From Trichaptum fuscoviolaceum (lineage: Eukaryota; Basidiomycota; Agaricomycetes; Hymenochaetales; Trichaptaceae), in the NCBI GenBank assembly GCA_910574455.1, contig CAJSYZ010000009.1, positions 2,993,040-3,057,039 on the forward strand: a DNA stretch of 64,000 bases, in the 5' to 3' direction. The position numbers and the translations under genes are program-made. The stretch's first letter is position 1; each line of letters opens with the position of its first letter. The notes under the pieces are model-generated. The model worked only from the letters and a program-made list of their open reading frames with translations. It did not search any database and had not been told where the DNA came from. Shown here piece after piece: positions 1 through 10,563 of this stretch.

Positions 1-867
1 CCTCAAGTTACATATACATTCGCTGCAGTTGTAAAATTACTTGTATCATCTCCCTCAGCTCAATCCATTTCAATTCACTGCATCTCCTTCGAGTAATCAG
101 AAATCACGCGAGAAAAGGAGAAACCGCGACTTCGTCCGCTCACCGTTTCTGTTGGCTTCATTGCAAGAGAAAGAACAAGCGACATGTATCCCGCAAGGGC
201 CACTCAACGGATCAGAGAAAGTAAGAATGTGACAACGTCCATGCTAAACAAGACTGTGAACTGATACCAGGATGTGAATGTGCAGTAGCCTGAAAGGCGA
301 AGAGAATCGCAGATCTATTGCGAGATGAATCCGAGTCGCGTCTACATACGTGAGGAACGACGAAATCGCGTCACGATGTAAGTATGTAGGACCGTCGGAT
401 GGTGCGTAGCACTAGGGCAGAGGCAGAGGCGATGTGGGGACAAATTCTAGATCGAGCCGAGCGACTCACGGCGGACTAAGAAGGAAGATGCGATGCAGTC
501 ACGGAAAGCAAGCAGATCCTTGCGTAGGGGTAGGTAGATGCTGATGGCCAGGGTCTATTATGGGCGAACAAGGAAGAGGAAGAGGAAGATATCAGTCGAG
601 CGAGGATACAATCAAGAGATCAGACAGTTGACCAAGGTGTCTTCGAAACGTGGTTTGTGACGCGAAGGATGCAAGTGTTTGCGATGGATATCAATAACTG
701 TTGGTATCTGCAATAGTCATACAAGGCAGGGAGCCGTCACAGTACTTATAAAATCATCTCGTTAACTTCCAACAAATTTCCTCGACTATTCGCGAGCCTG
801 AGCGGACCCCACCTACGATCACACAAAATGCTGAAATCCCTTCGCCCTGTCTTTGATACTCTAATTC
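1..867. other. no gene recognised
   Basis: No reading frame here resembles a known protein, and no repeat structure was seen. The stretch ends where the sequence becomes a duplicate of the 3' flank of F-box gene B (position 868 pairs with about 15040). It may hold regulatory or 3' sequence of a gene outside the window. Confidence 0.4.
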
Positions 868-2229
868 ATGGAGGAATAAGTAACGATTAATACGCACGCG
901 ACTCGCTAGGAAACTTGAATGACTGCCGACTTACCCGAGCGTCGTTTTACAAAGATGTCTGTGGCGCCGCGAAAACCAGGAATTCCTCGACGAAAGTCCA
1001 TGACATAAATGACTCCATATCACGATAGGTAAGTATCGTCCTCTCACCATCCATATACACCCTAGTAATAGGTTCATGTCCTGCCAATTCCTCGGCAAGC
1101 GAGGCTTTCGTTGTTTCGACATACGGCAGCTCTCTGGCTTGAACCACCTCGGAACCGGGATAGATTTCCCCATTGTAGAAGATCCTGACATGGCTTTTTT
1201 CGTACACGAGTTTCGGAAGAGCAGGGTCATTCACCCGCATTGAGTCCTCTTCAACTTCGGATACAGAATCCACCGACTCCTCCTCCGACTCCTCCGCGAG
1301 AAGATTTTCCGCGCACATGAAAGCATATGGATTGAAATCCTTGATAGTGACCCCATCTTCATACACTGTTGCCAGTCTTTGGCCGTAAATTGCGAAGTCC
1401 GGGCGACCGAGTGACTTTAAACCAGCCCTGTTATATAACCATCTGCTTCGAAAAGCCCAATCCTGCCAAGGTAGATCCATCACATCATCGGAATCTGCTC
1501 CATTCCACATCTCATCAGCCTCTATAGCGTCAAGCAAAGTCCTGCGGTAGAGCACCAGTTCCGAGAGTTTATCGCCTTTGCGAGGACATATTTGAAGGAG
1601 TATGATGCTTCGCTCGGGGTCAGGGTAAAAGGGATATTGGCGGGAAGCGCGGCAAGCTGATGGACTCATATTTTCGGCACCACAAATTTGCCGCTACCAT
1701 TTGCCGCACCAGGTAGCGGCTGGTAGCGGCTGGTAGCAGCTGGTAGTGCTACGAGGGCCGCATCTGATAAGTGGTGCGGCGCGGGGTGTCATAAGTGTTC
1801 GGGGTCCAGCAACGGCAAGAGTGTGCCGTCTGACTGGGTGATCTTGTAACTTATTATGTAAATCTGTATTGCGTGCAAGAAGGCTTTGGCGGATTCAAGT
1901 GCATCGAGTTCTATGTCAATAAATTCACAAAGACTTTTCATCGTCTTCCTTCACCTCCTGAACATGTACCACTTTGATTTATAGTTATATATCTTGATAC
2001 ATTGACACTCATTGGACTTTGTAGTCTATAATCACAACTGTTGCTGTTCTAATTGTCTGTATATACTTATTATGAATTTAACAAGACTTTGCATCGTATG
2101 GACAAGATCATGCATGAGATCTACAACTGAATAGGTGGCTGTCCAGTAAGTGAATGAGAGGCAGTGTCAGTGCCTGAATCTCATATGCTTTAGGGTTGGT
2201 CGAGACCCCGGTGCGGCTCTGTATGCAAC

Positions 2230-2804
2230 TGTCAGGAATCCGCCTCAGGTTATTTTATTTCTTTTATTTTCTTTTATTTTCTTTTACGATCACACTCCGA
2301 GTCGGATCCCCGACATGTCCGGTCCGAAACCGGACTTTCTTTGACTCCGATTCTCTTCCTTTTTGCGTAGATTACTTGCCTGTATGTTTGCAGGCCGCTA
2401 GGACAAGCGCCCTGCAAGCAATTCTCTTTTCTTTCTTTCTTCCGCCACTCCGACTCGAACCTCCGCTCTACCGATGCGGGACCCCGACTAGAGCGGGACC
2501 CCGAACTCCGACTTACGTCAGCGGTATAGGTCGGACCTAGTCGGATCAGGGTCCAGTGGCTTGGTACTGTATAGTTTTTGCCTTGGTTCATCAAAACCGC
2601 GGATCCCCCTGCGAAGCACTCCACTTTTGGCCTCTTGTAAAGTGCTTCTCAGGTGATGTGTTTATCTTTAGCTCTGATGTGTAGAATAGCTTAATTGACT
2701 TGTAAAGTGCTTCTCAGAGTGAGAACCACCGCTCATTGCGTCCGATCGTCGTCCGTGTCCGATTCAGGGTCTCGAAAGCGAAGGAACCACTCTAGGTCGT
2801 AACA
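2230..2804 (+). repeat. 5' LTR of the Ty3/gypsy element
   Basis: Starts TGTCAGGAATCC and ends GTCGTAACA. A TATA-like sequence lies near 2569. By comparison with the primer-binding site, the transcript (R) would start about 2623. It matches the 3' LTR at 7991-8565 with no difference noticed by eye. Confidence 0.93.
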
Positions 2805-2806
2805 TT

Positions 2807-2817
2807 AGGCCAAAAGT
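2807..2817 (+). promoter_or_regulatory. candidate self-priming primer-binding site
   Basis: The 11 bases AGGCCAAAAGT lie two bases after the 5' LTR and are the exact reverse complement of ACTTTTGGCCT at 2623-2633 inside the LTR. No TGG expected of a tRNA primer site is present. Tf1/sushi-type elements prime reverse transcription with the first 11 bases of their own mRNA, and this matches that length. Confidence 0.65.
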
Positions 2818-2868
2818 TTGTTCTTTCGACGCCCTGCGATTGCACCGACCGATTTTTGATCCCTCTGA

Positions 2869-4149
2869 ATGGGAAGATTCGGACAAGAAGACTCCGACGA
2901 AGATATGACCGACCCGATCAACCCCGCGCAAGCAGCGCCCGCGCCAGGCGCTGCTCCGACTCCGACTCCGGGTGCTGCTCCCCCACAGGCCGCACCGCCG
3001 CCCCAGCAGAGCGGAGACCTCCCCCCAGACGTCCTCCAGGCTATCAATGATGCCACCCGACCTCTCCAGTCACACCTGCAGGAGGTGACCGCCGAAAACC
3101 AGCGCCTCCACGACTTCATGAACCTGTTTGTCCGAAATGCGCAGGAAGGCGCGACCCGCACTCCCAAGGGTCCGAAGGTCGGTGCCCCGCCCGCGTTCTA
3201 TGGGCGTACACCGAAAGATAAGGAGGCGGAGAGTATCAGCTTTGAGGAGTGGTCGCAGAAGGTCCGACTTTATGTCCGGATGCGCCCCCAGGAGTTTGTA
3301 GGCAGTCCGACGATGGCCTGTCTATGGGCTGCTTCGCTACTCCGCGGGCCCGCTGAACAATGGGCTCGTCCGCACACAACCGCCGCCCTCGAGGGCACCG
3401 AAGTCCCCGCTCTCATGACCGACTTGGAACTCTTCCTGGCGTCCCTCCAGTCCGCGTTCGGACGTCCGAACATCAAGCGCCACGCCGGACAGGAGCTTAT
3501 GAAACTGCGCCAGGGCAAGGACACGGTGTCGGAGTATGCGGCGAAGTTTCGTGCATTGCTGGTGGAGTCGGAGGTGGACTGGGGGATGGAGGGGAAGATG
3601 CTGGTGTTCGAGACCGGACTCAGCAGCCAGTTCCGCTACGATCTGGCGAGCAAGGAGATCCGGGAGACGAAGAGCTTCGACCAGTGGGTCCGACTGCTTT
3701 GCGAATACGATGAGGACTTGCGTGCACGTCGGACTGGCTTCAAGCAGAACAACTGGAGTCCGAACTGGGGCTCCCGCTCGCAGACACACCACTCCGCTTC
3801 GCGCGGACCGACTCGGGACCCCGACGCGATGGACATCGACCGCTTGAGCACCGAAGAGATGATGCGCCGCGGACTCTGCTTCCAGTGCGGTGAGCATGGA
3901 CACCTGGCTCGAGACTGTCCGCAGCGGAGCAAGAGATCGAATGGCCGATCAAAGGTGGCTTCACAGACCGCCGCCTCGTCATCCACCGCTCCGCCCGCCG
4001 CCTCTGCGCCCGCCGCCGCTTCTAAGACACCAACTGCGACCCTCGAGGAAGTCCGCGACGAGACTCCGACCGTGAATGCCGCTCGCACTCCGACCGTTGA
4101 CGAGATCGCCAAAGCGGTCGCAGCTGCTCTCAAGAGTCAGGGTTTTTGA
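2869..4149 (+). CDS. gag: Gag polyprotein of the Ty3/gypsy element
   Basis: 426 residues from an ATG 64 bases after the LTR. A Pro/Ala-rich N-terminus (about 1-60) is followed by a retrotransposon capsid domain (about 105-290, with the family's FEEWSQKVRLYVR and GPAEQWARP stretches). One CCHC zinc knuckle, CFQCGEHGHLARDC, lies near residue 338 and would bind RNA. The C-terminus is Ala/Pro/Ser/Thr-rich. The stop TGA overlaps the beginning of the pol frame, which lies at -1. A slippery heptamer sits directly before the stop. The frame is intact. Confidence 0.9.
   Translation: MGRFGQEDSDEDMTDPINPAQAAPAPGAAPTPTPGAAPPQAAPPPQQSGDLPPDVLQAINDATRPLQSHLQEVTAENQRLHDFMNLFVRNAQEGATRTPKGPKVGAPPAFYGRTPKDKEAESISFEEWSQKVRLYVRMRPQEFVGSPTMACLWAASLLRGPAEQWARPHTTAALEGTEVPALMTDLELFLASLQSAFGRPNIKRHAGQELMKLRQGKDTVSEYAAKFRALLVESEVDWGMEGKMLVFETGLSSQFRYDLASKEIRETKSFDQWVRLLCEYDEDLRARRTGFKQNNWSPNWGSRSQTHHSASRGPTRDPDAMDIDRLSTEEMMRRGLCFQCGEHGHLARDCPQRSKRSNGRSKVASQTAASSSTAPPAASAPAAASKTPTATLEEVRDETPTVNAARTPTVDEIAKAVAAALKSQGF
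4140..4146 (+). promoter_or_regulatory. candidate -1 ribosomal frameshift site between gag and pol
   Basis: The heptamer G GGT TTT follows the X XXY YYZ rule in the gag frame and is directly followed by the gag stop TGA (4147-4149). A one-base backward slip would place ribosomes in the pol frame. No ATG begins pol here, which supports fusion by frameshifting. A stimulatory RNA structure downstream was not modelled. Confidence 0.65.
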
Positions 4150-7100
4150 GTGGGTCTAGGCGCGCGGTCGTTCCGCCAAAGACCCCGAACCGATTTTCGC
4201 TGTTAGATGATGATGTATCCGATCCCTCTGTGTACAATCGTACTTCGCTAATACACAAGAGTTTGCGTCGATTCATCCATGTCCCAGTGAGAATAAGTGA
4301 CGGCCGAAAGATTTTGAGCATGAGAGCGCTGCTAGACTGCGGTGCATTTTCGGTGATTATCAACCAGAAGCTGGTGCGGAAGTTCGGACTACGTACTCGT
4401 CCTCTCGACCGACCAATCAAGGTGTACAACGCCGACGATTCGCTGAACCAGAGTGGTCCGATTACAGACCAAGTCCGACTGACTCTGGAGATCGGTGGAC
4501 ACAAAGAAGAAGTCGATGCCACAGTGGCAAACATCGGAGACTATCCGTTGATTATTGGGATAGATTGGCTACACCACCATAACCCCGAGATTGATTGGAA
4601 CGACGAGACCATCAGCTTTACGCGATGTCCGAACGAATGCCGCCCTGTCGAAGCGGCAAGAGTCGTAGAAGCCGGACAGCCGCTACCCCGCGCCGTTCGC
4701 AAGTTGCGGGCCGCGCGATGCAAGAACAGTCGACAGATGCGACCGCGACCGCAGCACCATGCGAGAGTCTGCGTTGCGGAAGTCGGTGATGATTCAGACG
4801 AGTCGGACAGTGAGTCTGACGACCTTGCGAAGATTCCCCCCGGATTTCGGTACTCCGAAAAGTACATGGACATCTACCATGACGCGGAGCAGTTCTATGT
4901 GGCGGACGATCCGGACTTTGTGCATAAAGTTGCGGCCTCGTATACCTGGTCGCAGGCGATTGCGGAGAAGTCGGCAGTGAAGGAGGGCGACAAGTCCTTC
5001 GAGGAGATGGTCCCCCCGCAGTACCGCGAGTTTGCGAAGGTGTTTTCTAAGTCAGAGGCCGAACGGTTGCCCGAAAGGAAGCCGTTTGACCATGCGATCG
5101 ACTTGGAGCCCGGATCGACCCCTTCGTACAGCAAGATCTATCCTATGGCACCGGCGGAACGTGCAGCCTTGAAGGAGTTCATTGAGGAGAACCTCCGCAA
5201 GGGCTACATCCGTCCGTCGAAGTCCCCCGCCGCTGCTCCGGTCTTCTTCATCAAAAAAAAGGACGGATCGCTTCGGATGGTCGTCGACTACCGAAAACTC
5301 AACGAGATCACCGTCAAAAATCGGTACCCGCTTCCCCTGACCACTGAACTCATCGACTCCTTGAAGAAGGCCCGCGTTTTCACGAAGCTCGACTTGCGGG
5401 CCGGATACAACAATATCCGCATCAAGGAAGGCGACGAGTGGAAGGCCGCTTTTCGGACTCAGGAAGGACACTTCGAACCGACCGTTATGACTTTCGGACT
5501 TACGAACGCACCTGCTACGTTTCAGCGGATGATGAACGAGCTCTTCAAGGACATGCTGGATGTTATTGTCATTATCTACCTCGATGACATCTGCATATTT
5601 TCGGAGAACGAGTCGGAGCACGAGGAACACGTTAAGGAGGTACTCCGACGTTTGGAAAAGTATGACCTGTTCTGTAAGCCCGAAAAGTGCGAGTTCCACA
5701 AGGACTCCATCGAGTACCTGGGTATGATCATTGGCTCTGGAATTATCTCGATGGATCCGAAGAAGGTCGAAGCGGTGGCCGACTGGCCGACTCCGGCGAA
5801 GGTGAAGGACATTCAGGCTTTCTTGGGGTTCGCAAACTTCTACCGACGTTTTATCAAGGACTTCTCGAAGCTGGCGGTTCCCATGACCGAATTGTTGCGG
5901 AAGGATGTCCAGTGGCGCTGGACTACCCGCCAGCAAGAGTCCTTCGATGGTCTGAAGAAGAAGTTTGCGGAGGCACCGGTCCTCGCGATGCCCGACCTCG
6001 AGAAACCCTTCATCCTCGAATGCGATGCTTGGACTTCGCGACCGGAGCGGTACTTTCGCAGATCGGACCAGACGGTGACATTCACCCAGTGGCCTACTAT
6101 TCGAAGTCCCTGGGCGATGCGGAGAGGAACTATGAGATCCACGACAAGGAGCTTCTAGCCATCGTCCGAGCCTTGGACGAGTGGCGGCACTATCTCGAAG
6201 GAAGTCCGCACAAAATTGATATTGTGTCGGACCACCGAAACCTGCTCTTCTTCGCGGAAGCCCGAAACCTTACGAGACGCCAGGCCCGCTGGAGCTTGTT
6301 CCTTAGCCGTTTTGACTTTCTGATCCGTCACCGTCCCGGACGACTCGGTGGAAAGCCAGATGCTTTGTCCAGGCGCGAAGATCTTCGCCCTGACGGACCG
6401 GACAATACGAACAAGGTCCTGCTGGACACGAACCGCTTCTACACGTTGGCGATGCGACGAGGGATGGTCCGGGCCGAGGGGGATACGGAGTTGTTGCGGA
6501 GGATTCGGGAGTCCGAGAGGTTTGACGAGGAATTGGTCGAGGCGATTGAGAAGGTGAAGGAAGGGGCTCCGCGCGCGCTGGCGAACGATCTGGAGGAGTG
6601 GAACACGGAGGATGGGCTGCTGCTGTACCGGGGTAAGGTCTATGTGCCGAAGGACGAGGAGATCCGCCGCGATATCGTCAAGTTACACCACGATTCGCTT
6701 CCGGTCGGACATCCGGGTCGTTGGAAGACCTACGAGCTGGTGAGTCGGAACTACTGGTGGCCTGGTATGTCTACCTTCGTCGAGCGGTACGTGTCGGGCT
6801 GTGACACTTGTATGCGGACGAAGAACATCCCGCAACGTCCGGTTGGTCCGCTTCAGCCCAACGAAGTACCAGACGGACCGTGGCAGGTCATTTCTTGCGA
6901 CTTCATCACCCAGCTGCCACAGTCCGGTGAATACGACGCAATCTTCGTGGTTGTAGACCGACTCACCAAGCAGGCCCATTTCATACCGACGACCTCGGAT
7001 ATTGACTCTGCGCGGACGGCCGACTTGTTTGTGTCCGAAGTTTGGAAACACCATGGCACGCCGCGCAAAGTCATTTCGGACCGGGGTACGCAGTTCGTGT

Positions 7101-7948
7101 CCCGGTTTATGAAGGCGGTACTCCATCGACTTGGGATCGAGGGCGCAACATCGACATCCTTCCACCCGCAGACGGACGGTCAGACCGAGCGGGTGAACCA
7201 GGAGTTGGAACAGTATCTCCGCGCGTTCACCGACGTCCGACAGGAAAATTGGTCGGAGTTACTGCCCATGGCGGAGTTTGCGCACAACACTCGAGCGCAC
7301 TCCGCTACCAAGGTGTCTCCCTTCGCGCTGTTGTATGGATACGACCCCGAGTTCACCATCGTACCGAGTGCCGGACTTTCGACGGTACCCGCAGCGGATG
7401 ACCGACTCGACCTGCTTCAGAAGGCTCAGGAGGACGCTCGCGCGGCTCTCGAAGTCGCAGCGGAGCGGATGAAGCGGTATTACGACCAGGGACATGCAGA
7501 CACGCCGGACATTCGACCAGGAGACAAGGTATGGCTCGACGCACGGAATATCGCAATACCGGGCACGCGCAAGCTGAATCCGCGGAGACTCGGACCCTAC
7601 ACGGTTTTGCGGAAGATCGGACTCTTGAATTACGAGCTTCAGCTGCCTGCGACTATGCGGATTCACCCAGTGTTCCATGTGTCGCTTCTCACGAAGTATA
7701 CACCGGACACTATTCCTGGTCGCGTCCAGACACCGCCAGAGCCCGTAAACGTCGACGGCGACGTCGAATACGAAGTATCCGAAGTCCTTAATTCGCGCCG
7801 AAGCGGTCGAGGTCGGACTCTGCAGTATTTGGTTCGCTGGAAAGGCTATGGACCCGAGGAAGACCAATGGATCGATGCCGCGGACATGGAGCATGCCCCC
7901 GCCGTTATCCGAAAGTTCTATCGTCGGTACCCCGACGCCATTCGCTAA
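4146..7948 (+). pseudogene. pol: Pol polyprotein (protease, RT, RNase H, integrase, chromodomain), frame broken
   Basis: The protease motif reads LLDCGAF (about 4331), with Cys where Ser or Thr is usual in D-S/T-G. Reverse transcriptase runs about 5200-5620, with the catalytic YLDDICIFS. RNase H starts near 6010, and here a single base is missing (about 6030), so the frame moves by -1 from one open stretch (4146-6158) to the next (open from 5687 and continuing to 7948). Integrase has an HHCC zinc region (about 6690-6825) and a DDE core with SCDFITQLP, ISDRGTQF and DGQTERVNQELE (about 6890-7215). A chromodomain with YLVRWKGYGPEEDQW closes the protein (about 7755-7930); in chromoviruses this domain guides integration to marked chromatin. 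The stop at 7948 is 42 bases before the 3' LTR. Confidence 0.92.
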
Positions 7949-7978
7949 CGAACGCGCGCGCTCTTTAGGAGCGCCCTT

Positions 7979-7990
7979 GGAGGGGGATAA
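7979..7990 (+). promoter_or_regulatory. polypurine tract
   Basis: The run GGAGGGGGATAA directly precedes the 3' LTR. It is the expected primer site for plus-strand DNA synthesis in an LTR retrotransposon. Confidence 0.75.
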
Positions 7991-8565
7991 TGTCAGGAAT
8001 CCGCCTCAGGTTATTTTATTTCTTTTATTTTCTTTTATTTTCTTTTACGATCACACTCCGAGTCGGATCCCCGACATGTCCGGTCCGAAACCGGACTTTC
8101 TTTGACTCCGATTCTCTTCCTTTTTGCGTAGATTACTTGCCTGTATGTTTGCAGGCCGCTAGGACAAGCGCCCTGCAAGCAATTCTCTTTTCTTTCTTTC
8201 TTCCGCCACTCCGACTCGAACCTCCGCTCTACCGATGCGGGACCCCGACTAGAGCGGGACCCCGAACTCCGACTTACGTCAGCGGTATAGGTCGGACCTA
8301 GTCGGATCAGGGTCCAGTGGCTTGGTACTGTATAGTTTTTGCCTTGGTTCATCAAAACCGCGGATCCCCCTGCGAAGCACTCCACTTTTGGCCTCTTGTA
8401 AAGTGCTTCTCAGGTGATGTGTTTATCTTTAGCTCTGATGTGTAGAATAGCTTAATTGACTTGTAAAGTGCTTCTCAGAGTGAGAACCACCGCTCATTGC
8501 GTCCGATCGTCGTCCGTGTCCGATTCAGGGTCTCGAAAGCGAAGGAACCACTCTAGGTCGTAACA
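7991..8565 (+). repeat. 3' LTR of the Ty3/gypsy element
   Basis: 575 bases, TGTCAGG...TAACA, matching the 5' LTR throughout as far as can be seen by eye, and followed by the target duplication GCAAC at 8566-8570. Confidence 0.93.
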
Positions 8566-10085
8566 GCAACCGTCTGACTCTGGTGCGGCCCTCGAGTGGC
8601 TGTGGATGCAGCCTGGTAGCGGCCCAATTTCAAATGGAAGCGGCCCAATTTCAAATGGTAGCGGCCCTATTTCAAATGGTGCGGCTCCATTGACAAACTG
8701 CCGCTACTTGTAAGACTTCACTGTATTGTAATTGGACAATCAATTGGACTTTATTATTTAACGTATTTTATCTATTTTATCATTGGTGCCCTGAGAGCGG
8801 CCTTGCTATCAGTCAAGCCGCTACCAGCCGCTACCTGGTGCGGCAAATGGTAGCGGCAAATTCGTGAGGCCGCTCATATTTGTGTCGCAAAACTTTGTTG
8901 CTTGCGGCGTGTCGCCTACAATTGGGTGTGCATAGCAGTGCACCTTGTATAGCTGCGTTGGTTTTGGTAGGCGTAAACGCGCGATGCGTCTGAAAAGTGT
9001 ATTGGTGATTCCTTCGAGGCTCTCAGGATCCGGTAGTTTGATGATCTCCAATAGCGCATTGTCCGGACGAGGAAGGAGTAGCAGATCTGGTGTAAGGAAG
9101 ATGAATTTACCAAATGCTTCGAAAGGCAATGTCTCTCTCTTCATCGATGTTTTGTTAGCGCAATACAAATTACGAAACAAGTCGCCAAAGACTTACGATG
9201 ACAATTTCGCCGCTTGACCAATGCATTAGTAAAAGTTCTCCGACTAGAACAGTTTCGATGTCGCCGCCGATGTCGCCGCCGCTCTCTGACAAAAGCAGCA
9301 TCAACCATGGTCCAACTATATCTACTTGTGCGGCGAAGAATTCTGGAATGTACCCCGCATACGCCGTAATATATTCTGCATTCATTGCGAGAGGATGCAA
9401 ATCGCTTGTCGAATACTGTCTCAGATGAATAATTATCTCGTTCCCAACTTCTGCGCTGAAGAAACAGAGAATAAGAACCAACACAGGATAGGCTATTGAA
9501 AAGGACTGACGTTTCTCGCGCTTGAACAATGCATATTAAGTCATGCTCTTCTATGGCTAGACCAACAGCCAAGATGCGACCGCTAAAAGTAGGTAAGTTG
9601 CGAAAGTAGAAGCGGGAGTCGTCCTTATGGTTTTGGCAAGTTGAGAAATCAGACACGCGCAGATTCCATTCATCCTCCCCACTTCCTCTAATATCCCCCA
9701 CTAGTACACCCTCCTGGAACCTGAGAATAGACGACGCATAGTATTGACCAGATTCACAAATCTGCTTTGAAAGTTTGAGAGTTGGCCAGCTCTTTTCCCT
9801 TCTCAACAACTCCGCCAATTTGTCCTTAGTGGACATCGATGAGTGACCATCGACCATGCCATATGCACACAATGCAATGCGATACTGCAGCTCTGTGGAA
9901 TTCAAAATGACGATATTCAGTCTCTTGTTGAGGCGCAGGGATGTGATAAGGTCTCGTCCCGGCAAACAACCGAATATGTTTTCGATAATTTCGATGGCGA
10001 GTAGATCAAACTTGCCGGACGGAGAGAACTCTGATGTCTCGGTTTGGCGAAGGCGACCGAGAGAGATCATGATACTCCGAGTCAT

Positions 10086-10563
10086 AGTTTCTTAGTATAG
10101 AGAAGGCGATGAGCTGGTCGATGATAGTTTTCGAGTCTGTTGACGGGTCGAGGAAAGTAAAGAGGGAAGGTAAAAGCGATTGTCAGGCTTTCCGAGCTGC
10201 AAGGAACACTGTCAGCGCCGATTCAAAACCAAACAAACAAAGCAACTAAGCAGGAGTTGTCAAAAGCACGTAGTCCGGAAGAAAGCATAGAAGAAGCATC
10301 CAAATGCCAATCACAGAACACTTAATTAGTTCGACGTCCGTTTGTGAAAGGAATGGATAAGGAATTATATACCTATTATCGTCGACTTGAGTTGGCATAA
10401 CGCTGATCCGGACCTTTTTGCAATGAAGTAAGCTAAGCAGAAGACTAAATTGATTGACAGGCGCTCGGCAAGGATGTCAGGGAAAATGAGCTTCAAAGAA
10501 GACAGCCGAAAGCGTGGACTCTTATTCAAGTTTCAGAAGAGTTTGTTTTGGTAGGTGACATAC
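10086..10563. other. 5' flank of F-box gene A
   Basis: From 10086 to about 10285 this is a duplicate of the 5' flank of F-box gene B (17068-17271), so it probably includes the promoter of both. From 10286 to the P450 stop no gene was recognised. Confidence 0.5.

Larger units (their letters stand above)
2230..8565 (+). mobile_element. Ty3/gypsy LTR retrotransposon with chromodomain (chromovirus), nested
   Basis: A complete element of 6336 bases. It has two 575-base LTRs that appear identical by eye, TG...CA ends and a 5-base target duplication GCAAC (2225-2229 and 8566-8570). The order gag, protease, reverse transcriptase, RNase H, integrase, chromodomain is that of Ty3/gypsy chromoviruses. 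The purine-rich tract at 7979-7990 abuts the 3' LTR. The primer site looks self-complementary to the LTR instead of matching a tRNA. LTR identity implies recent insertion, but pol carries a one-base loss near 6030, so this copy is probably not autonomous. It is GC-richer than the flanking sequence. Confidence 0.95.
1674..8872. mobile_element. TIR DNA transposon (non-autonomous), host of the Ty3 insertion
   Basis: The two ends (about 1675-1735 and 8825-8872) are inverted copies of each other over roughly 48 bases, rich in GCCGCTACC words. The element is flanked by the 9-base direct repeat CTCATATTT (1665-1673 and 8873-8881). That target size suits Mutator-like elements, although an 8- or 10-base reading is possible because the neighbouring base is ambiguous. 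Without the retrotransposon inside it, the element is only about 860 bases long and has no coding potential. Subterminal repeats of the type TAGCGGCCCAATTTCAAATG lie at 8615-8690. It inserted into exon 3 of F-box gene A. Confidence 0.75.
947..10085 (-). pseudogene. F-box family gene A, split by a nested transposon insertion
   Basis: The F-box sits near the N-terminus (about residues 25-65, with the family's spaced Leu/Ile pattern around FDLLAIEIIENIF). F-box proteins normally link substrates to SCF ubiquitin ligases through Skp1; the target here is unknown. Exons inferred by comparison with copies B and D are 10085-9511, 9455-9197 and 9138-8873, and the last exon resumes at 1664 and ends at the TAA at 947. 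The introns are 55 and 58 bases, GT-AG, at the same places as in B. The third exon is interrupted by a 7.2-kb element flanked by a direct repeat of CTCATATTT. Apart from the insertion the frame is open for about 605 codons, so the break is recent. The C-terminal region has the family marks FNPYAFMCAENLL, an acidic Ser/Glu linker, LPYVETTK and VYMDGERTI. An apparent frame change near 9490 is simply intron 1. Confidence 0.8.

Noticed and set aside
2196..2624. Genes within the LTRs (repeated at 7990-8385)
   Set aside because: Open frames lie wholly inside the LTR on either strand and match no protein.
1674..8872. One large autonomous element
   Set aside because: The LTRs, the separate GCAAC duplication and the different ends show a retrotransposon nested in a small TIR element.
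9480..9512. Frameshift in F-box gene A
   Set aside because: The one-base length difference falls inside intron 1 (9456-9510) once the GTCAGT donor and CTTCAG acceptor shared with copies B and D are used.
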